Below, in pieces: positions 1 to 5,675 of a stretch of 7,823 bases of DNA (position 1 is its first letter; each line of letters opens with the position of its first letter). The DNA is from Parafilimonas sp. Its GTDB lineage: Bacteria; Bacteroidota; Bacteroidia; Chitinophagales; Chitinophagaceae. The DNA lies in assembly GCA_023251275.1 (NCBI GenBank), contig JAHEZC010000106.1, positions 1 to 7,823 of the forward strand, read 5' to 3'. Both the position numbers and the translations under genes were made by a program. The notes under the pieces are model-generated. The model was not told the DNA's origin. It saw only the letters and a program-made list of their open reading frames with translations, and searched no databases.

Positions 1-260
1 ACCATTATGATGGGTTTGGCAGGATGCAATAAAATTACCTGTTTTATTTTATCATATACACAGGATACCAAACATTCAGTAAAAATGATGGCCTGGATAC
101 AGGTGCTGTAAAGAAAGAGATCTGTTTCATTATACTTTAGGTTCATCTTTTCAAATCAGAAAAAATTGTTCAGATATTTTTAATTATCAATATTGTTGCG
201 AATATTTGTTGCTTAAATGAACTTAAAAGTTAACAAATAACCTTACCAAAAATTTTATTT
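1..260. other. Left-edge region, no secure gene
   Basis: No frame here can be assigned to a known protein. On the plus strand one frame is open from base 1 to a TAA at 109-111 and another from base 3 to a TAA at 28-30, so either could be the tail of a gene lying to the left. On the minus strand an ATG at 146-144 opens a frame that runs off the left edge (48 codons) with no recognisable motif. Just before osmC there is a small dyad, AACTT at 220-224 and AAGTT at 227-231, which could be an operator but may be chance in AT-rich DNA. The best promoter-like match is TACTTTAG at 133-140, one mismatch from TAnnTTTG, so no osmC promoter can be called firmly. Confidence 0.3.
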
Positions 261-674
261 ATGAAAAGACAAGCAACCGCCGTTTGGAACGGTTCCGGAA
301 AAGAGGGAAGCGGACATTTAACCACCCAAAGTGGTGCGCTTAATAATACGCCTTATAATTTTGCATCGCGTTTTGGAGAAGGCACTGATACCAATCCTGA
401 AGAGTTGGTTGCGGCTGCACATGCCGGCTGTGTTGCTATGAAACTGAGCTTTGTGCTGGGTGCAGCAGGATTTACACCAGAAATGCTTGAGGCTACTTCA
501 AATATAACGCTGGATGATGGAAAAATAACCAACTCTCACATTGTATTGAAGGCAAAAGTGCCCGGTATAAGCAAAGAAAAATTTGATGAATGTGCAAAAG
601 ATGCAAAGGAGAATTGCCCTATCAGCAGATCTTTGAACGCGGAAATTTCAATGGAAGCTGAATTGATACAATAA
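261..674 (+). CDS. osmC: OsmC family peroxiredoxin (organic hydroperoxide reductase)
   Basis: Cytoplasmic thiol peroxidase that reduces organic hydroperoxides, part of the envelope-stress and stationary-phase response. The 137 residues align from memory along the whole length with E. coli OsmC (about 143 aa). The peroxidatic Cys57 lies in AAHAGCVAMKLS (residues 52-63) and the resolving Cys119 in CPISRSL (119-125). The conserved active-site Arg37 (SRFGEG) and Glu48 (NPEEL) are present. The AHAGC context and the early TTQSGALN stretch fit the OsmC branch better than Ohr. The ATG at 261 is preceded by an A/T-rich leader without a Shine-Dalgarno sequence, which is normal for Bacteroidota. The GNAT gene starts 5 bp after the stop, so the two are probably co-transcribed. 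The convergent dps gene just beyond has a related stress role. The assignment is secure at family level; the preferred substrate is inferred. Confidence 0.93.
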   Translation: MKRQATAVWNGSGKEGSGHLTTQSGALNNTPYNFASRFGEGTDTNPEELVAAAHAGCVAMKLSFVLGAAGFTPEMLEATSNITLDDGKITNSHIVLKAKVPGISKEKFDECAKDAKENCPISRSLNAEISMEAELIQ

Positions 675-679
675 ATACA

Positions 680-1123
680 ATGGGTATCGAAATAAGAAAG
701 GCTTCTGCGAATGATAGTTCGATCATTGCACCGCTGTTTGATTTGTACAGAATTTTTTACAAACAAAAATCTGATGTAAAGGCTGCAGCAGAATTTATTC
801 AGGAAAGATTGTTGAATAATGAGTCGGTGATCTTTCTCGCATTTCTTGGAAGTGAAGCGGTAGGGTTTACACAGTTGTATCCCATTTTTTCATCTGTGAG
901 CATCGGAAAAGCATGGTTGCTGAATGATCTTTTCGTACATGAAAAGGCAAGAGGTAAAGGTGTTGCATCTGAATTATTAGATGCTGCAAAACAACTGGGC
1001 ACAGAAACGAACTGCAAATGGCTGATGCTCCAGACTGCTCATGATAATTTTACTGCACAATCTGTGTATGAAAAAAATGGATGGGAGAGAAGTGAATTTT
1101 ACAGCTATTATTTTTACCTGTAG
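680..1123 (+). CDS. GNAT family N-acetyltransferase
   Basis: A 147-residue single-domain acetyltransferase that would transfer an acetyl group from acetyl-CoA to an amine on an unknown acceptor. The fold is clear: an N-terminal IRKASANDSSIIAPLFDLY (about 4-23), a central strand with VGFTQLYP (61-68), the acetyl-CoA pyrophosphate loop in LNDLFVHEKARGKGVASELL (81-100; RGKGVA at 91-96), and a C-terminal AQSVYEKNGWER segment typical of these enzymes. The length is normal for the family. It lies 5 bp downstream of osmC on the same strand and ends just before a hairpin terminator, so it is probably the second gene of that operon. Nothing in the sequence gives the substrate; a link to oxidative stress would rest only on position. 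The start at 680 puts the first beta strand at the expected distance. Confidence 0.9.
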   Translation: MGIEIRKASANDSSIIAPLFDLYRIFYKQKSDVKAAAEFIQERLLNNESVIFLAFLGSEAVGFTQLYPIFSSVSIGKAWLLNDLFVHEKARGKGVASELLDAAKQLGTETNCKWLMLQTAHDNFTAQSVYEKNGWERSEFYSYYFYL

Positions 1124-1126
1124 AAT

Positions 1127-1170
1127 AAAACCTGTGAGGTTTTTTTAACACTCACAGGTTCAGTTTTTTT
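1127..1170. terminator. Bidirectional Rho-independent terminator between GNAT gene and dps
   Basis: A 10-bp perfect stem, AACCTGTGAG at 1129-1138 and CTCACAGGTT at 1151-1160, encloses a 12-nt loop. On the plus strand it is followed by CAG and seven T (1164-1170), just after the GNAT stop codon. On the minus strand it lies just past the dps stop and is followed by TTTTATT, so it can serve both convergent genes. A shorter alternative hairpin, AAAACC (1127-1132) with GGTTTT (1138-1143) and its own T run to 1146, uses the same left arm. Confidence 0.85.
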
Positions 1171-1639
1171 ATTTCAAATAACTCCTGATAAACCACGCCC
1201 ATTTCTCATGCTTCTCCATTAAACCTGTAATATAATCAGCATTGCCAAGGTCTTTATATTTATCAGAAAAGGTACTAATGTCATTTCTCAGGTATCGTGC
1301 AATGGCCTCATGATCATCCAGCAGATTTTTTAACTGCTTCTTTTGGTCATTGGTGTATTCTTCCTCTTCAAGATTAGTCATTTTCAGGAAATCTTTTAAT
1401 CTTCCCTGTGAGTAATGCCCGATAGCACGAATACGTTCTGCCACTTCATCAATCACTTCATCCAGCTCTTCGTAGATGCCTTCATAGAATTTGTGCATCT
1501 CCATAAAATTTTCGCCTTCTACATTCCAATGGTAGTTGCGCGTTTTGGTATATAATACGAATTCATCTGCCAGTAGCCGGTTCATTTTTTCCGCTACTGC
1601 CTGTGCATTTTTGTCAGTAATTCCAATATTTGCTTTCAT
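1169..1639 (-). CDS. dps: Dps family ferritin-like DNA-binding protein
   Basis: Dps proteins form a hollow dodecamer that oxidises Fe(II) with hydrogen peroxide, stores the iron and shields DNA in starvation or oxidative stress. The 156 residues carry the family's first-helix signature, NYHWNVEGENF (35-45), followed by MHKFYEGIYEELDEVIDEVAERI. The intersubunit ferroxidase ligands line up with E. coli Dps: His37 and His49 (12 apart, as H51/H63 in E. coli), Asp64 and Glu68 (as D78/E82). Glu53 stands where E. coli has Asp67. The lysine-rich N-terminal tail used by E. coli Dps for DNA binding is short here (MKANIGITDK), so DNA binding may be weak or use other surfaces. The gene converges on the osmC operon and shares its terminator. 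The leader is A/T-rich and I see no clean promoter; the nearest candidate on the minus strand, GTAGTTTG, departs from TAnnTTTG at its first two positions. Confidence 0.93.
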   Translation of the reverse strand: MKANIGITDKNAQAVAEKMNRLLADEFVLYTKTRNYHWNVEGENFMEMHKFYEGIYEELDEVIDEVAERIRAIGHYSQGRLKDFLKMTNLEEEEYTNDQKKQLKNLLDDHEAIARYLRNDISTFSDKYKDLGNADYITGLMEKHEKWAWFIRSYLK

Positions 1640-1754
1640 AATCTTCTGTTTTAGTGTATAAAAAAAATAGTATGATAAATTTACAAACTACAGGCCACAT
1701 TTAGTGAAATCATTAAAATATCAGTATCAGCATTTTTCCGCGGAGCTTGATATA

Positions 1755-1787
1755 ATTGGGAATCTTATTTGAATTCCTTTATCTTTG
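1755..1787 (+). promoter_or_regulatory. Bacteroidota-type promoter for rpmI-rplT
   Basis: TATCTTTG at 1780-1787 is a perfect match to the Bacteroidota -7 element TAnnTTTG. ATTG at 1755-1758 lies 21 bp upstream, the right place for the -33 TTTG element. Transcription would start a few bases after 1787, giving a leader of roughly 90 nt before rpmI. Confidence 0.7.
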
Positions 1788-1791
1788 CCGC

Positions 1792-1882
1792 CCGAAAATT
1801 TCGGAATATTTCCCGTAAGGCTTTACAAGTTCTCCGGCTGACCGGAGGCGCCAGCAGGGTGTAATCTTAACCGGATTATTAA
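1792..1882 (+). promoter_or_regulatory. Structured 5' leader of rpmI, possible ribosomal-protein autoregulatory element
   Basis: This stretch is richer in GC than the neighbouring intergenic DNA and holds several dyads. CCGAAAATTTCGG at 1792-1804 is a near-palindrome at the expected transcript start. GTAA (1815-1818) can pair with TTAC (1823-1826). CTCCGG (1832-1837), loop CTGA, CCGGAG (1842-1847) forms a perfect 6-bp hairpin. The sequence ACCGGA occurs twice, at 1841-1846 and 1870-1875, and the second copy could pair with TCCGG (1833-1837) instead of the first. L20 represses its own operon by binding the rpmI leader in E. coli and Firmicutes, so a similar role is plausible, but no known leader family is recognised here. 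Confidence 0.4.
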
Positions 1883-2080
1883 ATGCCAAAGGTAAAAACA
1901 AACTCCAGCGCCAAAAAGCGCTTTAAGGTAACAGGCACAGGAGAGATCACCTACAACAAGTCGTTCAAGCGACATATTCTGACGAAGAAATCAAAAAAAC
2001 GCAAACGAACTTTAAGACAGAAAGGAATTATATCTTCTGCCAACAGAGATTTTGTAATGCGTTTATTGCGCCTGAAGTAA
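1883..2080 (+). CDS. rpmI: 50S ribosomal protein L35
   Basis: A small, very basic protein of the large ribosomal subunit. The 65 residues are full length for bL35. They begin with [20 protein letters not shown] (1-20) and contain the nearly invariant [16 protein letters not shown] (31-46), both diagnostic. The ATG at 1883 gives the canonical MPK start, and the leader before it has no Shine-Dalgarno sequence. The gene is the first of a two-gene unit with rplT, 60 bp downstream. In most bacteria infC, and often thrS, lies directly upstream; here the upstream neighbour is dps on the other strand, so the unit has its own promoter and leader. Confidence 0.97.
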   Translation: MPKVKTNSSAKKRFKVTGTGEITYNKSFKRHILTKKSKKRKRTLRQKGIISSANRDFVMRLLRLK

Positions 2081-2103
2081 TTTCAGTAACAATTAAATCT
2101 GCA

Positions 2104-2133
2104 AACTTTAAATATTGAACTTTAAACTTTAAA
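2104..2133 (+). repeat. Three copies of AACTTTAAA between rpmI and rplT
   Basis: The 9-mer AACTTTAAA occurs at 2104-2112, 2118-2126 and 2125-2133, the last two overlapping by 2 bases. The array sits 7 bp before the rplT start codon and keeps that start region A/T-rich and unstructured. It may be a translation-initiation enhancer of the A/T-rich kind used in Bacteroidota, or a simple slippage product. Confidence 0.5.
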
Positions 2134-2140
2134 CTATTAT

Positions 2141-2485
2141 ATGCCACGTTCAGTAAATGCGGTAGCGTCAAAAGCGAGAAGAAAAAAAATTTTTAAGCAA
2201 GCCAAAGGCTATTATGGCAAGCGTAAAAATGTATATACTGTTGCCAAAAATATTGTTGAAAAAGGCCTTACTTACAGTTATGTTGGCCGTAAACTCAAAA
2301 AGCGTGAATACCGGCAGTTGTGGATTGCACGTATCAACGCCGCTGTAAGAGAGGAAGGCTTAACATATAGTGAATTTATTAACAGGTTGAACAAAAAAGG
2401 GATTGAATTGAATCGAAAAATCCTGGCAGATATGGCTATGAATGAGCCTGGCAGTTTTAAAACACTTATTGAATCTGTAAAATAA
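2141..2485 (+). CDS. rplT: 50S ribosomal protein L20
   Basis: Large-subunit protein that binds 23S rRNA early and is needed for subunit assembly. In several bacteria it also represses its own operon through the rpmI leader. The 114 residues are full length for bL20. Diagnostic segments are [20 protein letters not shown] (1-20), [16 protein letters not shown], the [18 protein letters not shown] core and the C-terminal [14 protein letters not shown]. The basic N-terminal extension that reaches into the rRNA is intact. Expression probably depends on the rpmI promoter; no separate TAnnTTTG element is visible in the 60-bp gap. A strong terminator follows 20 bp after the stop. Confidence 0.97.
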   Translation: MPRSVNAVASKARRKKIFKQAKGYYGKRKNVYTVAKNIVEKGLTYSYVGRKLKKREYRQLWIARINAAVREEGLTYSEFINRLNKKGIELNRKILADMAMNEPGSFKTLIESVK

Positions 2486-2505
2486 GGATGGCAAAAAATA
2501 TATTT

Positions 2506-2537
2506 AAACCGGGGGATATTCACCTTCGGTTTTTTTT
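2506..2537 (+). terminator. Rho-independent terminator of rpmI-rplT
   Basis: AAACCGGGGG (2506-2515) pairs with CCTTCGGTTT (2523-2532) to make a 10-bp stem with two G-T pairs and a 7-nt loop. It runs directly into eight T (2530-2537). It lies 20 bp after the rplT stop codon. Confidence 0.88.
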
Positions 2538-2560
2538 ATTTAATAATTTGGTCAAAAATT

Positions 2561-2568
2561 TACTTTTG
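2561..2568 (+). promoter_or_regulatory. Bacteroidota -7 promoter element for the decarboxylase gene
   Basis: TACTTTTG is a perfect TAnnTTTG match, 42 bp before the start codon at 2611. The only clear TTTG upstream (2547-2550) is 10 bp away, too close for a -33 element, so the -33 box is weak or missing. The bases after it (TACC, then an A run) resemble those after the rpmI and mutS2 elements. Confidence 0.55.
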
Positions 2569-2610
2569 TACCGGAAAAAATAATTCACTTAAATAACTGG
2601 ACCCACAGGA

Positions 2611-4047
2611 ATGAACAATACATACACCGAACTGGTGAAACAAACTTTCCATTTTCCCCAGGAAGGTTTTGAGATTAATGATGAAGGCGAACTCAAATTC
2701 AATGGACTTGACCTGATGAAGTTAATTGAAAAGTACGGCACCCCCCTTAAACTTACTTATCTGCCCAAAATTGGTAACCAGATAAATAAGGCCAAGAAGA
2801 TGTTTGATCATGCCTTTAAAAAGCATAAGTATGAGGGTAAATATTTTTACTGTTATTGTACCAAAAGTTCTCACTTTTCTTTCGTGGTAGAAGAGGCGTT
2901 GAAACATGAAATACATCTTGAAACATCGTATGCTTATGATATCGAGATTATAAACAAACTCTATCAACGCAGGAAAATATCCAAAGATACTTTTATAATA
3001 TGCAATGGGTATAAGCAGAAGGGATATACTTCAAGGATTGCCAAATTGATTAATTCAGGCTTTAAAAATGTAATTCCCATCCTCGATAATAAAGAAGAAC
3101 TTGATTCATATAAAAGAAGTGTGCGACAGCCTTTTAAACTCGGCATAAGGATCGCAGCAGAAGAAGAGCCCACTTTTCCTTTTTACACTTCACGCCTCGG
3201 TATGCGGGCAAAAGACATACTCGAGTTTTATGTGGACAATATCGAAGGATATGAAAATAAGTTTCAGCTAAAAATGCTGCATATTTTTTTAAACAAAGGA
3301 ATCAAAGATGACATTTATTACTGGAGCGAATTGAATAAAATTATCAATTTGTACTGCCAGCTAAAAAAGATATGCCCGGAACTGGATTCTATTAATATCG
3401 GTGGCGGTTTTCCCATAAAGCATTCTCTCGGATTTGAATACGATTATCAATTCATGATCAATGAAATCGTGAGCAATATTAAAAAGTCCTGCAAAAAAGC
3501 AAAAGTTCCCATACCTGATATTTATACTGAGTTCGGCAGTTTTACGGTTGGTGAAAGCATGGCGCATATTTACAGCGTGATAGGGCAGAAGATACAAAAT
3601 GACCGCGAGATATGGTATATGATTGATTCTTCCTTTATTACCACTTTGCCTGATACATGGGGCATTGGCGAGAAATTTTTGCTATTGCCTATTAATAAAT
3701 GGTACAATGATTACCAACGTGTAGTGTTGGGTGGCATCACCTGCGACAGCCACGATTATTATGATTCCGAAGAACATGTGAATGAAGTATTTCTTCCTAA
3801 ATTGACAACCAACGGAAATGGCAAAGCAGCAAATGATAAAACCAGGCCGGAGCGTTTGTGTGTAGGGTTCTTTCACACAGGCGCTTACCAGGACCAGATC
3901 AGCGGCTATGGTGGCATTAAGCATTGTTTAATTCCTTCCCCCAAGCATATAATAGTGGGGTACGATAAGAGTGGTAAACTTACTGATTGGGTCTATGCTA
4001 AAGAACAATCTGCCCAAAGTATGCTGAAAATACTCGGATATATTTAA
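2611..4047 (+). CDS. Biosynthetic arginine decarboxylase of the Orn/DAP/Arg decarboxylase family (PLP fold type III)
   Basis: A PLP enzyme with an alanine-racemase-like barrel and a C-terminal beta domain. The most likely reaction is arginine to agmatine plus CO2, the first step of polyamine synthesis in the cytoplasm. The 478 residues resemble, from memory, the roughly 460-aa proteins called arginine decarboxylase in Flavobacteria and Chitinophagaceae, not the much longer E. coli SpeA. Key residues are the Schiff-base Lys85 in YCYCTKSSHF, the phosphate-binding GGGFP at 264-268, EFGSF at 307-311, the catalytic-type Cys378-Asp379 in GGITCDSHDYY, and Tyr426 in HTGAYQ. A polar stretch at about 399-415 (TTNGNGKAANDKTRPER) may be a short insertion before the last strand and could explain the extra length. 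The gene has its own promoter and no agmatinase or other polyamine gene beside it. Substrate choice among arginine, lysine, ornithine and diaminopimelate cannot be settled from motifs alone. Confidence 0.85.
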   Translation: MNNTYTELVKQTFHFPQEGFEINDEGELKFNGLDLMKLIEKYGTPLKLTYLPKIGNQINKAKKMFDHAFKKHKYEGKYFYCYCTKSSHFSFVVEEALKHEIHLETSYAYDIEIINKLYQRRKISKDTFIICNGYKQKGYTSRIAKLINSGFKNVIPILDNKEELDSYKRSVRQPFKLGIRIAAEEEPTFPFYTSRLGMRAKDILEFYVDNIEGYENKFQLKMLHIFLNKGIKDDIYYWSELNKIINLYCQLKKICPELDSINIGGGFPIKHSLGFEYDYQFMINEIVSNIKKSCKKAKVPIPDIYTEFGSFTVGESMAHIYSVIGQKIQNDREIWYMIDSSFITTLPDTWGIGEKFLLLPINKWYNDYQRVVLGGITCDSHDYYDSEEHVNEVFLPKLTTNGNGKAANDKTRPERLCVGFFHTGAYQDQISGYGGIKHCLIPSPKHIIVGYDKSGKLTDWVYAKEQSAQSMLKILGYI

Positions 4048-4062
4048 GAAAAACTTTTGTAA

Positions 4063-4100
4063 CTGCAGCATAGCCATCTGTAGCTTGGAGCAGCTTTTTT
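4063..4100 (+). terminator. Weak candidate terminator after the decarboxylase gene
   Basis: Six T at 4095-4100 follow short possible stems, either CTGC (4063-4066) with GCAG (4090-4093) or AGCT (4082-4085) with AGCT (4092-4095). Each has only 4 bp, so the call rests mainly on the T run and its place 15-50 bp after the stop codon. Confidence 0.25.
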
Positions 4101-4155
4101 ATGAACGGAGTGTTATTGCAAACAAGAGTTAGTATTTTCAATCAAAGTTTCTCTC

Positions 4156-4605
4156 ATGAAAATTTTTATCCTGTCTGTTGCCATAAGTCTTTTTGGGTTA
4201 TGGGCAACTGCACAAACTGCTGAAGATTCCATCAAAACGGTTGTCAATAATATGTTTGATGCGATGCGCAACGGTGATAAAGCGTCATTAATTTCCTGCT
4301 TTGCAGATAGTGCAATCCTACAGACTATTATAGAAAAAGATGGTAAAATCACAATAAAAACTGAGCCATTAAAAGAGTTTGCTGATTTTGTAGCAACCGT
4401 GGCCAAAAATGATGCAGATGAAAGAATAACGTTTGATGTTATAAAGACGGACGGAACTTTGGCAATAGTTTGGACGCCTTATAAATTCTATTACAAAGGA
4501 AGCTTCAGCCACTGCGGCACAGATGCATTCCAGTTGGTAAAAATAAACGGCAATTGGAAGATTCAATATTTAATTGACACAAGAAGAAAAACAGGTTGTG
4601 ATTAA
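4156..4605 (+). CDS. Secreted NTF2-like (SnoaL / lumazine-binding-like) domain protein
   Basis: A 149-residue protein with a clear signal peptide: MKIFILSVAISLFGLWATA (1-19) with an A-T-A cleavage motif, so the mature protein probably starts at Gln20 and acts in the periplasm. The rest fits the NTF2-like cone fold: a first helix pair (EDSIKTVVNNMFDAMRNGDK, 23-42), then LISCFADSAILQT, and the C-terminal strands with FQLVKINGNWKIQYLIDTRR. Proteins of this shape with a near-identical DTRR-GC ending are common in Bacteroidota and are usually filed as nuclear transport factor 2 family or putative lumazine-binding proteins. I recall this and have not searched. No catalytic residues can be assigned and the function is unknown. 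The next gene converges on it with an 8-bp gap; both encode envelope proteins, but opposite strands argue against an operon. Confidence 0.8.
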   Translation: MKIFILSVAISLFGLWATAQTAEDSIKTVVNNMFDAMRNGDKASLISCFADSAILQTIIEKDGKITIKTEPLKEFADFVATVAKNDADERITFDVIKTDGTLAIVWTPYKFYYKGSFSHCGTDAFQLVKINGNWKIQYLIDTRRKTGCD

Positions 4606-4633
4606 ATGTGTCTTTAGAACAAACTCAATTTTT
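4587..4633. terminator. Candidate bidirectional terminator spanning two convergent stop codons
   Basis: AGGTTGT (4593-4599) and ACAAACT (4619-4625) can pair at 6 of 7 positions around a 19-nt loop that contains both stop codons. On the plus strand the stem is followed by CAA and five T (4629-4633). On the minus strand it is followed by G and five T (the A run 4587-4591). The symmetry is suggestive, but the stem is short and imperfect. Confidence 0.35.
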
Positions 4634-5060
4634 GCCTTCCCGAATAGTTAAATGGCACCGTAATAAAAACCCCAACCTTACCCACTCTTGCTGTTCCTTT
4701 TATTTCCACGAATAAGTCACCCGATAACAGAGTAGTAAATGCATTCCTGAAAATACTTTTCGTATTAAGCAGCATTCTGGAGGGAATGGAAAACTCCGAC
4801 TGCCTTGATATTCTCATTAAAGTGTCAAGCGAATATTTCCCCACATAATTGTGATCCACATACACATCACAGTCAATCTTTTTCAGATATACGCCAAAAC
4901 TGTTAGGGTTAAAATAAATCAAGTCCATACTTACGGTGGAATGATCAGATCCGATGCTGTCAATTTTAAAATTCCTGATATCCCGATATACAAATGATTG
5001 GGTATTTCCGCAGGCCGATAAGATTAAGCTAACAATAAAAGAGGTAAGAAAAATTTTCAT
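4614..5060 (-). CDS. LEA type 2 (LEA14/WHy-like) lipoprotein
   Basis: A 148-residue predicted lipoprotein. The N-terminus MKIFLTSFIVSLILSACG is a type II signal peptide with lipobox L14-S15-A16-C17, so the mature protein would be lipidated at Cys17 and held in the outer or inner membrane. The body matches the LEA14/WHy beta-sandwich pattern: SMDLIYFNPNSFGVYLKKIDCDVYVD holds the family's typical N-P-N-x-x-x-V motif, followed by alternating strands and a final GTARVGKVGVFITVPF. Related bacterial proteins have no proven biochemical activity; a structural or stress role is usually assumed. The leader is short and A/T-rich. Near 5078-5084 the minus strand has TATTTTG, one base shorter than TAnnTTTG, so a promoter there is uncertain. 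Confidence 0.82.
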   Translation of the reverse strand: MKIFLTSFIVSLILSACGNTQSFVYRDIRNFKIDSIGSDHSTVSMDLIYFNPNSFGVYLKKIDCDVYVDHNYVGKYSLDTLMRISRQSEFSIPSRMLLNTKSIFRNAFTTLLSGDLFVEIKGTARVGKVGVFITVPFNYSGRQKLSLF

Positions 5061-5667
5061 ATCCCATATTTAAACGCAAAATAGGGGAGAAAGTTTTTTT
5101 GCTGTAAATTTTTTTTGCGGGCACGGTGATTTCTTATGCTATAATTCTTAGGGGATAGGATTTTTGCTGTTAAAAATATAAGTCTATTATATTTAGTTTA
5201 TTTATTAAATCTTAAATTGTTGTTTATAAATGATTTAATTTATTTAACTATTATTAAAAATTGAAAATAATTCCTGAAAATTTACAGTATATATTTCTAA
5301 TAAGTCAAAATATTTCTCCATTCATATTTTATTTACTTTATTATTTCAATTAACTGATTTACAATAATTTATAAATTGTTACCTGAATAAACACTTTGTC
5401 ACATACATGCATATTAATTTTAATAATATTTATGATTAGTGAGTATAGAATTTTGACTTATTTTTTTGCCTGCAGAGACTTCAACTTTTAATTGAAGTGA
5501 GAAAAGAGATCATAAAATTTTGAATTCGGAGGAGGATACTGTGTTTCAACAAGTCACGCTACAGTATATTAGTTTACACTATTTTAAAAATGTTTTAGGA
5601 AAAACCGATTTCACAGAAATTGCTTCGGTCTGAAGTTAATGAGCTTTTAAGTCATTTTGAGGAACAT
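5061..5667. other. Long intergenic region: extreme AT tract then a dyad-bearing segment
   Basis: No normal-sized gene is present. Bases 5161-5460 have 48 G or C in 300 by hand count, about 16%, far below the flanking genes, and hold AT dyads such as ATTAAATC (5204-5211) with GATTTAAT (5232-5239) and the 12-bp palindrome AATTTATAAATT (5366-5377). From about 5461 the sequence is less AT-rich and has three possible hairpins: ACTTCAA/TTGAAGT (5478-5484 with 5492-5498), ATACTGT/ACAGTAT (5536-5542 with 5561-5567), and a bulged one from ACCGATTTC (5604-5612) with GAAAT (5616-5620) and CGGT (5626-5629). None is followed by a T run, so they do not look like terminators. An ncRNA, regulatory DNA or gene remnant are all possible. 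Confidence 0.5.
5541..5633 (+). other. Possible 30-codon small ORF with a strong Shine-Dalgarno-like sequence
   Basis: A GTG at 5541 opens 30 codons ending at TGA 5631-5633. GGAGGAGG at 5528-5535 lies 5 bases upstream, the only strong Shine-Dalgarno-like match I noticed ahead of a possible start in this window. The product (begins VFQQVTLQYI, ends TDFTEIASV) matches no family I know. The frame stays open back to 5496, so it could also be the remnant of a longer gene. Bacteroidota rarely rely on Shine-Dalgarno sequences, so this may be chance. Confidence 0.15.
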
Positions 5668-5675
5668 TACCTTTG
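5668..5675 (+). promoter_or_regulatory. Bacteroidota -7 promoter element for mutS2
   Basis: TACCTTTG is a perfect TAnnTTTG match, 24 bp before the mutS2 start, giving a short leader. It is followed by CTGCC and then AAAA, much like the rpmI element. The -33 position (about 5643-5650) is only T-rich and holds no clear TTTG. Confidence 0.6.

Noticed and set aside
536..1017. Minus-strand ORFs opposite osmC and the GNAT gene
   Set aside because: They lie wholly or largely antisense to well-supported genes, show no family motifs and are compositional shadows.
2486..2560. Bacteroidales-1-type RNA, which I recall being described near L20 genes
   Set aside because: The gap after rplT is short and is filled by an ordinary terminator followed by the next promoter, leaving no room for a separate RNA.
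2722..3924. Four minus-strand ORFs of 69-81 aa opposite the decarboxylase gene
   Set aside because: They are antisense to a gene with intact PLP-enzyme motifs throughout, and their translations match no family.
4113..4566. Minus-strand ORFs opposite the NTF2-like gene
   Set aside because: The plus-strand protein has a signal peptide and a full domain; the antisense frames have neither.
5478..5498. Terminator for transcription entering the gap before mutS2
   Set aside because: The 7-bp stem is perfect, but neither strand has a T run after it.
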